Shown here: positions 17,770 through 27,136 of the stretch, piece by piece | How the letters are laid out: each line of letters opens with the position of its first letter | How positions within the stretch are numbered: position 1 is the first letter of the stretch | NCBI GenBank assembly: GCA_963790435.1 | Contig: CAWBOI010000007.1 | Coordinates: 3,807 to 67,806, forward strand | Length of the DNA: 64,000 nucleotides | Direction: 5' to 3' | From: Ilyomonas sp963790435 | Lineage (GTDB): Bacteria > Bacteroidota > Bacteroidia > Chitinophagales > Chitinophagaceae | Notes under the pieces: model-generated | Database searches by the model: none | What the model was told of the DNA's origin: nothing | The model's input: the letters and a program-made list of their open reading frames with translations, nothing else | Translations under genes and position numbers: made by a program

Positions 17770-20700
17770 ATGAAAAAGTCATTCATTTTATTGATTCTTA
17801 TTGCGCATTTTAGAACTGCATCATCGCAGGATAGCGTTACTGTCAAGGAATATCTGAAAACGTTTCCTACCTATCCGTTTTCCGATCCGAATCCCATTCC
17901 CTTGCTCACGCAAGTGTATCCTTATTTCCGCTTTGATGGTTTTACCGATAAGCCAATTGATAAGCAATGGAAAGTGGTGGAAATAGAAAATGCGTATATC
18001 AGGCTTTTGGTTTTGCCCGAAATTGGTGGTAAGATATGGGCAGCGATTGATAAGAAAACAGGCCAACCTTTTTTGTATTACAATCATGCAGTAAAGTTCA
18101 GAGACATTGCCATGCGCGGTCCTTGGACAAGCGGCGGTTTGGAAGCCAACTTTGGCATCATTGGTCATACGCCTAACTGCGCAACTCCGGTAGATTACAC
18201 AGTACAGCATGAGGCAGATGGAAGCATTACCTGTACCATTGGTGCGTTGGATTTATTAACACGCAGCAACTGGCGCGTGAAGATTAATGTTCCGAAAGAC
18301 AAAGCTCTTTTTACCACACAGGCTTTCTGGTACAACACTACACCCGTTGAGCAGCCTTATTATCACTGGATGAATGCTGGTGCAAAAGCAAGCAACGACC
18401 TGGAATTTATTTATCCCGGAAATAAATACATAGGGCACAATGGCGAGTATGCATCATGGCCAGTGAATAAGCAAAACGGCAAGCTCATTTCGTGGTATAA
18501 AAACAATGATTTCGGTGGCTATAAATCATATCACGTATTTGGAAAATACACCGACTTTTTTGGTACGTATTATCATGATGAAGACGCCGGTATGGCAAGA
18601 TACAGCACGCATGATGATAAAGCCGGTAAAAAGATTTGGATTTGGGGACTTTCTGACCAGGGAATGATTTGGGAAAAAGAGCTTACAGATACAGATGGGC
18701 AATACGTGGAAGTGCAGTCGGGACGGCTCTTTAACCAAAATGCAGAAGGCAGCAGTTATACACCTTTTAAGCACATTGCTTTTGAGCCTTATGCCAGCGA
18801 TAGCTGGAAGGAATACTGGTACCCGGTTAGGGGAACGAAAGGCTTTGTGCAAGCGGATCAATATGGTGCTTTCAACATGAAATATGAAGGAGGCTGGCTG
18901 AAGCTCTATTACTTTCCGGTGCAGACTTTACATGATTCTTTGGTAATAAGAGAAGGAGATAAAATCGTTTATAAAAAAGCATTGCAACTATCACCCGAAC
19001 AAGTGTTTACAGATTCAATACAAGTGGCTGTTGACAAGAACAAGCTCACAGTCACAATTGGCGTTGACAGGCTGCAATACAATGCTGATTCGACTATAAA
19101 TGATTTGAGTCGCCCGGTTGAAACACCTAAAAATTTCAACTGGAACGGCGCGTATGGCTTGTACTTGCTGGGAGCGGAATTAATGGATGAAAAATTATAT
19201 GCGAAAGCTGAAGAAAAGCTAACTGCTTCGCTGCAACAGGATTCAAACTTTTTACCTGCATTGGTAAAAATGGCTGAGTTGCTTTATCGAAACCTGCGGT
19301 ACAAAGAAGCATTGCAACTGGCAACACGCGCATTAAGCATAAACACAGTTGCAGGCGATGCCAATTATTATTATGGGTTGATTAATGAGCAATTGGGCAA
19401 TGTTGTTGATGCAAAAGATGGCTTTGACATTGCCGCATTAGACCCTTCTTACAGAAGTGCAGCTTATACTGAACTGGCTTATATTTATCACAAAGAAAAG
19501 GATAATAATAAGGCATTGCAGTATCTACAAAAATCACTCGTTTACAACGCGCATAACATCGCTGCTTTGCAGTTAGGGGCACTTATACTCAGGCAACAGA
19601 ATGATAAGAACAATGCGCAAAAAGTATTAGATACAATAGAGCAATCAGACCCGCTCAGTCATTTTGTTTTGTTTGAAAAATACCAATGGAATGGAACAGA
19701 AGAAAACAAACAGAAATTTATACAATCTATCAAAAATGAATTGCCTGCAGAAACCTATGCCGAGTTGGCAATCTGGTATTACAAACAAGATGGCAGAGAA
19801 GAAGCAAAGCAATTGTTTACACTCTCTTTACCATCACCCGAAAGCATGTATTGGCTGGCTTATTTGAACGGTGGAAAAGTGGATGTAAGTAAAATGAATT
19901 CATCGTTTTATTTTCCATTCCGTTCTGAAACAGCAGGTGTAATTGAGCAATTATTGGCAAAACAAAACGACTGGTTGCTGAAGTATCATTTAGCTCTCAT
20001 TTATCACGATAGAAATAGAATTAGGGAATGCAAACAATTGCTCCTCTCTTGTGGTAACGAGCCGCAGTTTGCACCCTTTTATGCCGTAAGAGCCGCGATA
20101 GAAAACGACGATAACAAAACGGGTGCAGAAGCCGATTTGCAAAAGGCTTTATCTTTAAGCAAAGACTGGCGATATTACAAATTGTTGGCTGAACATTATG
20201 TCGCAACTGTTCAATATGATAAAGCGTTAGGTGTTATTGAACCTTATGCAAAAAGGCATCCGGAGAATTATATCATTGGATTGTTGTACTCAAAATTGTT
20301 GCTTTACAACAACCAACTTGCAGCAGCAGATAAATTCATTACTCATTTAAACATACTGCCTTTTGAAGGTGCTACAGAAAGCCATGATCTATACCACGAA
20401 ATCAAATTAAAAGAAGCCATTGATGCGTTGCAAAAGCATGATTATAAAAAGAGCCTGATCTTTATTGAGGAAGCAGAATTATATCCCCAAAACCTCGGCG
20501 TTGGAAAGCCTTATGAACAGGATATAGATCCGAGGCTGGAAAGCTGGCTTGCATACATGAACTATAAAAGCCTGAACAACCAGACAGCAGTCGATAAGGA
20601 ACTGAATCAAATTATTCATTTCAATGCTTCCTCAAACAATGAAAGAAATGTGCAATCTTCCAATGCGGTAGTAACCGTTTGGGCGTATGAAAAATTGAAC

Positions 20701-20865
20701 AAAAACAAAGCAGGAAGGGGCTGGCTCGATGAACAAATACAACTACATCCAGAAGATACAGGATTGGCTTGGGCAAAGGCAATGTTGGATAATACTATTG
20801 ACCATTCAAAAATGATTGCAAACAGCAATGCCCGAATCCTGCAATACTTGCTTCTCAAGCAATAG
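17770..20865 (+). CDS. DUF5107 domain protein with C-terminal TPR array
   Basis: Exported protein of 1031 residues. The signal peptide starts at MKKSFILLILIAHFRTASSQ; a possible upstream ATG at 17671 lies inside the inverted repeat and is rejected. Residues up to about 400 look like a DUF5107 domain, a galactose-mutarotase-like beta-sandwich (YIRLLVLPEIGGKIWAAIDK, RGPWTSGGLEANFGIIGHTP, HWMNAGAKASNDLEFIYPG). The remaining 600 residues are tetratricopeptide repeats (for example AEEKLTASLQQDSNFLPALV; AAYTELAYIYHKEKDNNKAL). In related PULs such proteins accompany glycosidases. Function is unknown; carbohydrate binding by the first part and protein-protein contacts by the second are inferred. Confidence 0.8.
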   Translation: MKKSFILLILIAHFRTASSQDSVTVKEYLKTFPTYPFSDPNPIPLLTQVYPYFRFDGFTDKPIDKQWKVVEIENAYIRLLVLPEIGGKIWAAIDKKTGQPFLYYNHAVKFRDIAMRGPWTSGGLEANFGIIGHTPNCATPVDYTVQHEADGSITCTIGALDLLTRSNWRVKINVPKDKALFTTQAFWYNTTPVEQPYYHWMNAGAKASNDLEFIYPGNKYIGHNGEYASWPVNKQNGKLISWYKNNDFGGYKSYHVFGKYTDFFGTYYHDEDAGMARYSTHDDKAGKKIWIWGLSDQGMIWEKELTDTDGQYVEVQSGRLFNQNAEGSSYTPFKHIAFEPYASDSWKEYWYPVRGTKGFVQADQYGAFNMKYEGGWLKLYYFPVQTLHDSLVIREGDKIVYKKALQLSPEQVFTDSIQVAVDKNKLTVTIGVDRLQYNADSTINDLSRPVETPKNFNWNGAYGLYLLGAELMDEKLYAKAEEKLTASLQQDSNFLPALVKMAELLYRNLRYKEALQLATRALSINTVAGDANYYYGLINEQLGNVVDAKDGFDIAALDPSYRSAAYTELAYIYHKEKDNNKALQYLQKSLVYNAHNIAALQLGALILRQQNDKNNAQKVLDTIEQSDPLSHFVLFEKYQWNGTEENKQKFIQSIKNELPAETYAELAIWYYKQDGREEAKQLFTLSLPSPESMYWLAYLNGGKVDVSKMNSSFYFPFRSETAGVIEQLLAKQNDWLLKYHLALIYHDRNRIRECKQLLLSCGNEPQFAPFYAVRAAIENDDNKTGAEADLQKALSLSKDWRYYKLLAEHYVATVQYDKALGVIEPYAKRHPENYIIGLLYSKLLLYNNQLAAADKFITHLNILPFEGATESHDLYHEIKLKEAIDALQKHDYKKSLIFIEEAELYPQNLGVGKPYEQDIDPRLESWLAYMNYKSLNNQTAVDKELNQIIHFNASSNNERNVQSSNAVVTVWAYEKLNKNKAGRGWLDEQIQLHPEDTGLAWAKAMLDNTIDHSKMIANSNARILQYLLLKQ

Positions 20866-20985
20866 TATAAGTGGTTAATTGCAGAAGCCTCTATGGAAGG
20901 TTTCTTGCGTTGCACCTGATAAGAAACCCCTCAGATTATTGCAGAAACAACAAACATATCTGCGCGGCATCTTTAAACATGTACA

Positions 20986-22278
20986 TTATTGTTGTGGCAA
21001 ATTGGCAAAATCAATGTTGGGTTTGTTGCCCGAAGCTTTACGCGTGAACGTTTGATTTGGCTTTACAAAATCATCAAAGAAACCATCATTGTGCAAAAAG
21101 AAATGATCGCCATCAGCACCGCCTGCATAGTCTTTCCTATATCCACCTTTCGCAGTTGCATCGGCAGTAAACACCGCATGGGTTAACTCGTGCCATTCCT
21201 CTTTGCCATCCATCATCCATTGGTTTTTATAAAAACCCATTCGCGTTTCATCACCGGTTTCAGGGATAAAATTTTCGAGAAAAGAATACAAATGCGTGAG
21301 ATAAGTAACCGTTTGTGGACGTTGAAACGAAGCAATCAAATACCATTTGTTTTCGCTTATATTTTTGAAGTAAGCTGTGTAGGTGGTTGTATGATGAAGC
21401 GAATCGGGCTGTGCGCCCAACAGGAATGCATACGTATTACCGGCTTTCCATAAAAAGTTTAAATAGCTTTGTCCGCCTGAGCCTTCATTTCCAAAATCGT
21501 TAGTTGTTACATTGGAACCTTTCTTCAATAATTTGATACGCAAACTATCGGGAATGTCTTTCGGATTTTGTGTTTCAAAAGGACTCCAGACTGAAAACAA
21601 AACGTGCCGCTCCGTAGGGCTATTTACCTGCATTCCAAAATAACCTTCACCAAAGCCATCTGCCATAAAATAAGAGCCTAATTTATCATTACCAACGGGT
21701 ACTGTGATTTCGTTGTAAAACCGATGCACATCGTTTTTCAATTCGTCCGGGGGCGGGTAACGCAAATGCACCGAAGGTCCTCTTCTGCCAAAATGAAAAG
21801 AACTTCCCCCTTTTACATACATCAAAGTAGTGTCTCCTTTTGCATGTTGCAGAATGAGGTCAGATATGTTGGCAAACACAGCACCCGTTTTGCGGATGCC
21901 CTTCAAATCAATCTTTACATAGCCCCGCTTTGTAACAGATAATTTTCCAAAAGAAACAACAGCAAAGTTGGTATTGTTGATTTGTTTTGTAAATGAAGTA
22001 TTACCCGATGATACTTGTATCTCGCTATTGCCTTCTGTTTGCAGGCGAAGCGAAACAGCAAAGGTTTGCGGCATATCGGTTCTAAAATAAACGCTGATGG
22101 TTGATGAATCATTCCATTTCACTAAGCCTTTGTCGGTTATCTCAGCCCTGCCTTCTGCATATGCATTGCCACCCAACGGAATGGTATCGGTATAAGTTGC
22201 TTGCGCGATTACGGATTGATGAAAAAAGAAGCTTATCAGCAACGCAATTAAACAAAGCTTTTTATTGCAGCACATCAT
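20986..22278 (-). CDS. DUF5077-DUF3472 carbohydrate-associated exported protein
   Basis: Exported protein of 430 residues. Signal peptide MCCNKKLCLIALLISFFFHQSVIAQ follows tandem ATGs at 22278 and 22275; a longer frame to 22389 would put a basic 37-residue tail before it, so I use 22278. The N-terminal domain (IPLGGNAYAEGRAEITDKG, then RTDMPQTFAVSLRLQ) fits DUF5077, the central one (GYFGMQVNSPTERHVLFSVW, GQSYLNFLWKAGNTYAFLL) fits DUF3472, seen next to glycan-degrading enzymes. It converges with the TPR gene and has an exact copy of the candidate LacI operator 59 bases upstream, tying it to the SusCD locus although it is on the other strand. Biochemical role unknown. Confidence 0.8.
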   Translation of the reverse strand: MMCCNKKLCLIALLISFFFHQSVIAQATYTDTIPLGGNAYAEGRAEITDKGLVKWNDSSTISVYFRTDMPQTFAVSLRLQTEGNSEIQVSSGNTSFTKQINNTNFAVVSFGKLSVTKRGYVKIDLKGIRKTGAVFANISDLILQHAKGDTTLMYVKGGSSFHFGRRGPSVHLRYPPPDELKNDVHRFYNEITVPVGNDKLGSYFMADGFGEGYFGMQVNSPTERHVLFSVWSPFETQNPKDIPDSLRIKLLKKGSNVTTNDFGNEGSGGQSYLNFLWKAGNTYAFLLGAQPDSLHHTTTYTAYFKNISENKWYLIASFQRPQTVTYLTHLYSFLENFIPETGDETRMGFYKNQWMMDGKEEWHELTHAVFTADATAKGGYRKDYAGGADGDHFFLHNDGFFDDFVKPNQTFTRKASGNKPNIDFANLPQQ

Positions 22279-22336
22279 GTTATAACAAATTAGAGAGTGC
22301 GCAAAAGTAAGAGCAATGGTTGTAGAGTATCGTACA

Positions 22337-22346
22337 CAATCGTTTG
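22337..22346. promoter_or_regulatory. Candidate LacI operator upstream of the DUF3472 gene
   Basis: CAATCGTTTG in the strongly symmetric context cacaCAATCGTTTGtgc, 59 bases before the start at 22278. It is the third exact copy of the 10-mer. A one-mismatch version (AAAACGATTG) lies at 22460-22469, between this gene and thrS. Confidence 0.6.
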
Positions 22347-22566
22347 TGCTTTTTTGTTTTTGCCGATATTTTCTCCTGCCAGAAAACAACCTGCTAACAA
22401 TAAGTGTTGTTATCGAAGATAAAAATGAGGCAAAAACAAAAGGCGAAACATGAAGCAGTAAAACGATTGTTTATAGAGTTCATTAAACCGATTCAACTCT
22501 TTTAAACCAATAAAACATAACAATCATCAGCCTTTCCGCACCATTTCACTTCTCATCCCAAACAAC

Positions 22567-22574
22567 TACCTTTG
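22567..22574 (+). promoter_or_regulatory. Probable -7 promoter box for thrS
   Basis: TACCTTTG matches the Bacteroidota -7 consensus TAnnTTTG and lies 26 bases before the thrS ATG. Confidence 0.6.
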
Positions 22575-22600
22575 CACACCTAAAATAAGCTTTTGTTTTC

Positions 22601-24538
22601 ATGATAAATATCACACTACCGGATGGTTCGGTCAGGCAATATGAAAGCGGCTTTACCTCGCTCGACATTGCCAAATCTATCTCCGAAGGCTTAGCAAGAA
22701 AAGTATTGGCAGCCAATGTAAACGGACAGGTTTGGGATGCCACACGTCCTATCAATGAAGATGCAACTGTAACCTTACTGACATGGAACGATGCCGACGG
22801 GAAAAGCACGTTCTGGCATTCGAGTGCACACCTTATGGCGGAAGCGGTGGAAAGTCTATTTCCCGGTGTAAAGTTTTGGGTGGGCCCGCCGGTAGAAAAT
22901 GGTTTTTATTACGACATGGACTTAGGCGGCAGGCAAATTGGCGAAGAAGATTTAAAGGCATTGGAAAAAAAGATGAACGAACTGGCGAAGGGAAACAATG
23001 CTTACACTCGCCAGCCGATTTCAAAAAAGGAAGCAATTGAATATTTTACACAAAAAGGCGATGAATACAAACTCGATCTGATTGAAGGTTTGAAAGATGG
23101 CGAAATTACATTTTATAACCAAGGCAACTTTACTGACTTGTGTCGCGGTCCGCATATACCGAACACAGGTTTTATCAAAGCCATCAAGCTCACCAACATT
23201 GCCGGTGCTTACTGGAAAGGCGATGAAAAGAATAAGCAGTTAACGCGCATTTATGGTGTTACATTTCCCTCACAAAAAGAGTTGGATGAATACCTGCAAT
23301 TATTAGAAGAAGCAAAGAAAAGAGACCATCGCAAGCTGGGCAAAGAACTGAGCATTTATACAATGGATGATGATGTAGGCCCGGGTTTGATTTTATGGAT
23401 GCCGAACGGAACTGTGATTATTGAACAGCTTGAAAAATTAGCAAAAGAAACAGAGGAAGATGCCGGTTATAAGCGCGTGGTAACGCCGCACATTGCAAAG
23501 GAAAATTTATACTTAACCAGCGGGCATTTGCCTTATTACCAGGATAGCATGTATCCGCCGATGGAGCTGGAAGGAACGAAGTATTATTTAAAGTCAATGA
23601 ACTGCCCGCATCACCATAAGATATTCGCTGCCGAGCCAAGAAGTTATAAGGAAATACCGCTGCGTTTGGCAGAATATGGAACCTGTTATCGCTATGAGCA
23701 AAGCGGCGAATTGTTTGGCCTGATGCGCGTGCGTTGCCTGCACATGAACGATGCGCATATCTATTGCACGAAAGAGCAATTTGCCGATGAGTTTCGCGCG
23801 GTGAACGATATGTACCTGAAGTATTTTAAAATCTTTGGCATTGAAAAATATGTAATGCGCTTGTCTCTTCACGATCCAGCCAAACTGGGCGAGAAATATG
23901 TGAACGAACCCGAGCTTTGGTTAGAAACAGAAGACATGGTGCGGCAGGTTTTAAAAGAGAACCAAATTCCGTTTGTGGAAGTAAAAGGTGAAGGTGCGTT
24001 TTACGGGCCGAAGATAGACGTGCAAATCTGGAGTACCATTGGAAGAGAATTTACACTGGCTACCAACCAGGTTGATTTTGCGCAAGGCCGCCGTTTTAAA
24101 TTGCATTTTACCAATGCTGCCAACGAACCGGAAACACCGCTGATTATTCATCGAGCACCGCTGGGAACGCATGAGCGTTTCATTGGCTTTTTATTAGAAC
24201 ACTACGCCGGAAAATTCCCGACATGGTTAGCGCCCCTGCAGGTAAAAATTCTTCCCATCAGCGATAAATTTTTACCTTATGCAAATGAGGTAAAAACAAA
24301 ACTGAAAAAGAAAGGCATAAGAGTTGAAATAGATGATCGCAGCGAAAAGATCGGCAAGAAAATTCGCGAAGCAGAATTAAGCAGAACGCCTTACATGCTG
24401 GTGATCGGCGAGAAAGAAATGGGCGAAAACAAAGTGTCTGTCCGCAGGCAAGGTAAAGGCGACGCAGGAAGTATTCTGGTAGATGAATTTATGCAAAATA
24501 TCATAGAAGAAATAGAAGAGCGGAAAAGTGAGGAATAG
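22601..24538 (+). CDS. thrS: Threonyl-tRNA synthetase
   Basis: Cytoplasmic class II aminoacyl-tRNA synthetase of 645 residues, charging tRNA-Thr. Full-length domain order: TGS domain (ITLPDGSVRQYESGFTSLDI), editing domain with HSSAHLMAEAV, catalytic core with the zinc-binding Cys335 in MNCPHHH and motif 2 region FRAVNDMYLKYF near, motif 3 HRAPLGTHERFIGFLLEH, and the C-terminal anticodon-binding domain (APLQVKILPISDKFLPYA). It leads a short run with a small membrane protein and infC. A TAnnTTTG box lies just upstream. A tRNA-Thr(CGT) substrate gene is also in this window at 30.9 kb. Confidence 0.98.
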   Translation: MINITLPDGSVRQYESGFTSLDIAKSISEGLARKVLAANVNGQVWDATRPINEDATVTLLTWNDADGKSTFWHSSAHLMAEAVESLFPGVKFWVGPPVENGFYYDMDLGGRQIGEEDLKALEKKMNELAKGNNAYTRQPISKKEAIEYFTQKGDEYKLDLIEGLKDGEITFYNQGNFTDLCRGPHIPNTGFIKAIKLTNIAGAYWKGDEKNKQLTRIYGVTFPSQKELDEYLQLLEEAKKRDHRKLGKELSIYTMDDDVGPGLILWMPNGTVIIEQLEKLAKETEEDAGYKRVVTPHIAKENLYLTSGHLPYYQDSMYPPMELEGTKYYLKSMNCPHHHKIFAAEPRSYKEIPLRLAEYGTCYRYEQSGELFGLMRVRCLHMNDAHIYCTKEQFADEFRAVNDMYLKYFKIFGIEKYVMRLSLHDPAKLGEKYVNEPELWLETEDMVRQVLKENQIPFVEVKGEGAFYGPKIDVQIWSTIGREFTLATNQVDFAQGRRFKLHFTNAANEPETPLIIHRAPLGTHERFIGFLLEHYAGKFPTWLAPLQVKILPISDKFLPYANEVKTKLKKKGIRVEIDDRSEKIGKKIREAELSRTPYMLVIGEKEMGENKVSVRRQGKGDAGSILVDEFMQNIIEEIEERKSEE

Positions 24539-24556
24539 TATTTATTTTTACAGAGG

Positions 24557-24841
24557 ATGACAGCAACACAACAAATAACACTATACGATTCTTTAAGAAA
24601 AAAATATCATTTGGACTCAACAACGGCACAAGACCTGATCGTCAAAGTTCAATTCATATTAGATGAAATACCAGAGAAAACGAATAGCAGTGTTGCAACG
24701 AAAGAAGATATACAACAATTAAAAGCTGATATTACAAGAGAAATAAAATGGGAACAAAGCAACCGGCTCTTTTATATTGTGCTCTCTGCATTTTTATGCC
24801 TTTTGTTTTTTCTGGACATACTTATTACTTTTAAAAAATAG
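24557..24841 (+). CDS. Small coiled-coil membrane protein of unknown function
   Basis: 94 residues, not assigned to a family. The middle holds a helical, charged stretch (ATKEDIQQLKADITREIKWE) likely to form a short coiled coil, followed by one C-terminal membrane segment (LFYIVLSAFLCLLFFLDILI) and a short basic tail (TFKK). It therefore probably sits in the inner membrane as a C-terminally anchored protein. It starts 18 bases after thrS and ends 43 bases before infC on the same strand, so it is probably co-transcribed with translation genes; a functional link is not evident. Codon use matches the neighbours, which supports a real gene. Confidence 0.7.
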   Translation: MTATQQITLYDSLRKKYHLDSTTAQDLIVKVQFILDEIPEKTNSSVATKEDIQQLKADITREIKWEQSNRLFYIVLSAFLCLLFFLDILITFKK

Positions 24842-24884
24842 ATTTTAATCACAACAAAAACAATTATTCACCAAACGTCAATTA

Positions 24885-25454
24885 ATGGCATTACCACCCA
24901 GAGGAAGATTTAACCCCAGATTCAACAGGCAACCGGAGCCTGAACACCGCATCAACGACAGAATCCGCGTACCCGAAGTTCGCCTTGTTGGCGACAACGT
25001 TACGGTTGGTATTTATCCCACCGATGAAGCCCGCAAAATGGCGCAGCAGCAAGAGCTTGATCTTGTTGAAATATCGCCCAACGCAGCGCCGCCGGTTTGT
25101 AAAATCATAGACTATAAAAAGTTTCTTTACGAAAAGAAGCGTAAAGAAAAAGAAATGAAAGCCAACGCGAAGCAAAGCGAAGTAAAAGAAATTCGTTTTA
25201 CACCGAGCACAGACGATCATGACTTTGATTTTAAAGCAAAACATGCCGAAGGCTTTTTAAAAGATGGCAACAAAGTAAAAGCTTATGTGCAGTTTAAAGG
25301 CAGAGCGATTATGTTCCAGGACAGAGGCCAGTTGCTGCTCCTAAAATTTGCCGAACGTCTTGCTGAAGTTGGCGCACTGGAAAGTATGCCCAAGATGGAA
25401 GGCAAAAGAATGTTAGCGATGTTTGCACCTAAGGCGGCAAAAAAGAAAGCTTAG
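24885..25454 (+). CDS. infC: Translation initiation factor IF-3
   Basis: Cytoplasmic initiation factor that binds the 30S subunit and checks start codon-anticodon pairing, 189 residues. The N-domain has EHRINDRIRVPEVRLVGDN and LDLVEISPNAAPPVCKIIDY, the central helix is the Lys-rich KKFLYEKKRKEKEMKANAK, and the C-domain contains VKEIRFTPSTDDHDFDFKAK and KVKAYVQFKGRAIMFQ. The start is a standard ATG, unlike the rare AUU of enterobacterial infC. The usual partners rpmI and rplT do not follow; fumC comes next after a terminator. Confidence 0.97.
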   Translation: MALPPRGRFNPRFNRQPEPEHRINDRIRVPEVRLVGDNVTVGIYPTDEARKMAQQQELDLVEISPNAAPPVCKIIDYKKFLYEKKRKEKEMKANAKQSEVKEIRFTPSTDDHDFDFKAKHAEGFLKDGNKVKAYVQFKGRAIMFQDRGQLLLLKFAERLAEVGALESMPKMEGKRMLAMFAPKAAKKKA

Positions 25455-25473
25455 GTTTTAATAACGATACAGG

Positions 25474-25503
25474 AAAGGAAGTTGTATTTGCAGCTTCCTT
25501 TTT
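25474..25503 (+). terminator. Rho-independent terminator after infC
   Basis: AAAGGAAG (25474-25481) pairs with CTTCCTTT (25494-25501), followed by further T residues. It lies 20 bases after the infC stop. Confidence 0.7.
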
Positions 25504-25632
25504 GCGTTTGTGCGAACTGGGATAAATGTTATTTGAAAATCGTAACAACTCATCGTTATCAAAATTTATAAAAGCACCATTTTAAAACATCATCCTATTT
25601 ATTCCAAACATTCCATCAATCTCAGTTCAGAT

Positions 25633-25640
25633 TATCTTCG
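25633..25640 (+). promoter_or_regulatory. Probable -7 promoter box for fumC
   Basis: TATCTTCG differs by one base from TAnnTTTG and lies 19 bases upstream of the fumC ATG, the spacing seen for other boxes here. Confidence 0.45.
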
Positions 25641-25659
25641 CAGCCTAAAAAATAACGAT

Positions 25660-27060
25660 ATGGATTACCGTATAGAAAAAGATACAATGGGTGAAGTAGA
25701 GGTGCCTGCCGATGTGTATTGGGGCGCGCAAACGCAACGCAGCATTGAAAATTTTAAGATTGCACAGGACATTAATAAAATGCCGAAAGAAATTATCAAG
25801 GCATTTGCATATCTGAAAAAAGCAGCCGCTTTAACTAACGAAGAATTGGGTATTTTACCGAAAGAAAAAGCTGATTTGATTTCGCAGGTATGCGATGAAA
25901 TTTTAAGTGGGCAATTAGACGACCAATTTCCGTTGGTTGTGTGGCAAACAGGCAGTGGCACACAAAGCAACATGAATGCAAATGAAGTGATTGCTTATCG
26001 TGCGCATGTGATTCAGGGCGGGCAATTATCCGACAAAGACAAGGCCATTCATCCGAATGATGATGTAAACAAATCGCAATCGAGCAACGATACCTTTCCA
26101 ACAGCCATGCACATTGCTGCATATAAAATTTTGGCCGAAACCACCATCCCCGGCATTGAAAAGCTGCGCGATACATTGGCAGAAAAGAGCAAGGCTTTTA
26201 TGCATGTGGTGAAGATAGGCCGCACGCATTTTATGGATGCTACGCCACTTACCTTGGGGCAGGAATTTAGCGGTTATGCATCGCAGTTGAATCATGGTAT
26301 TAAAGCCATTAAAAATACGTTGGCACATCTAAGCGAGTTAGCATTGGGCGGCACTGCCGTTGGCACAGGCATCAATACACCGAAGGGTTACAGCGAATTA
26401 GTAGCTAAACACATTGCACAGTTAACGGGATTGCCTTTTGTTTCGGCAGAAAATAAATTTGAAGCCCTCGCAGCACACGATGCCATTGTAGAAGCGCATG
26501 GTGCTTTGAAAACTGTTGCTGTAAGCCTGATGAAAATCGCCAACGACATTCGTATGTTGTCCAGCGGTCCGCGCAGTGGCATCGGCGAAATTTTTATACC
26601 TGATAATGAACCGGGTTCTTCTATTATGCCGGGCAAAGTAAACCCAACGCAATGCGAAGCCCTAACCATGATAGCGGCACAAGTGCTGGGCAACGATGTA
26701 GCAATCAACATTGGTGGTGCAACAGGTCATTTTGAATTGAATGTTTTTAAGCCGGTTATCATCTACAACTTTCTTCATAGCGCACGTTTGCTTGGCGATG
26801 GCTGTGTTTCTTTTACCGATAAATGCGCTGCTGGCATTGAACCTATCGAAGCCAATATCAACAAACATCTGCAAAACAGCCTGATGCTGGTAACGGCTTT
26901 GAATCCAAAAATAGGGTATTACAAAGCGGCTGAAATTGCACAAAAAGCACACAAACAAAACACAACGCTGAAGGCAATGGCGGTGCAGCTTGGTTATCTT
27001 ACACCGGAGCAGTTTGACGAGTGGGTACTGCCGGAAAATATGGTGGGCGAAATTAAATAG
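25660..27060 (+). CDS. fumC: Class II fumarate hydratase
   Basis: Cytoplasmic TCA-cycle enzyme interconverting fumarate and malate, 466 residues, the normal length of FumC. The sequence begins YRIEKDTMGEVEVPADVYWG and contains the conserved region QTGSGTQSNMNANEV, the substrate-binding segment VGRTHFMDATPLTLGQE-like (KIGRTHFMDATPLTLGQEF), and the superfamily signature PGSSIMPGKVN at about residues 317-327 on the flexible catalytic loop. The Thr/Ser-His residues used in class II fumarases are present in these segments. It appears monocistronic, with its own promoter box and a terminator before it. Aspartase is less likely given FumC-like length and motifs. Confidence 0.96.
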   Translation: MDYRIEKDTMGEVEVPADVYWGAQTQRSIENFKIAQDINKMPKEIIKAFAYLKKAAALTNEELGILPKEKADLISQVCDEILSGQLDDQFPLVVWQTGSGTQSNMNANEVIAYRAHVIQGGQLSDKDKAIHPNDDVNKSQSSNDTFPTAMHIAAYKILAETTIPGIEKLRDTLAEKSKAFMHVVKIGRTHFMDATPLTLGQEFSGYASQLNHGIKAIKNTLAHLSELALGGTAVGTGINTPKGYSELVAKHIAQLTGLPFVSAENKFEALAAHDAIVEAHGALKTVAVSLMKIANDIRMLSSGPRSGIGEIFIPDNEPGSSIMPGKVNPTQCEALTMIAAQVLGNDVAINIGGATGHFELNVFKPVIIYNFLHSARLLGDGCVSFTDKCAAGIEPIEANINKHLQNSLMLVTALNPKIGYYKAAEIAQKAHKQNTTLKAMAVQLGYLTPEQFDEWVLPENMVGEIK

Positions 27061-27136
27061 GGGGAAAAGCAATTTTGTGGCTGCTGCATCGTTTCTATTT
27101 TTTAAACAGATCAACAGCAATTGTAAAATACTTCCT

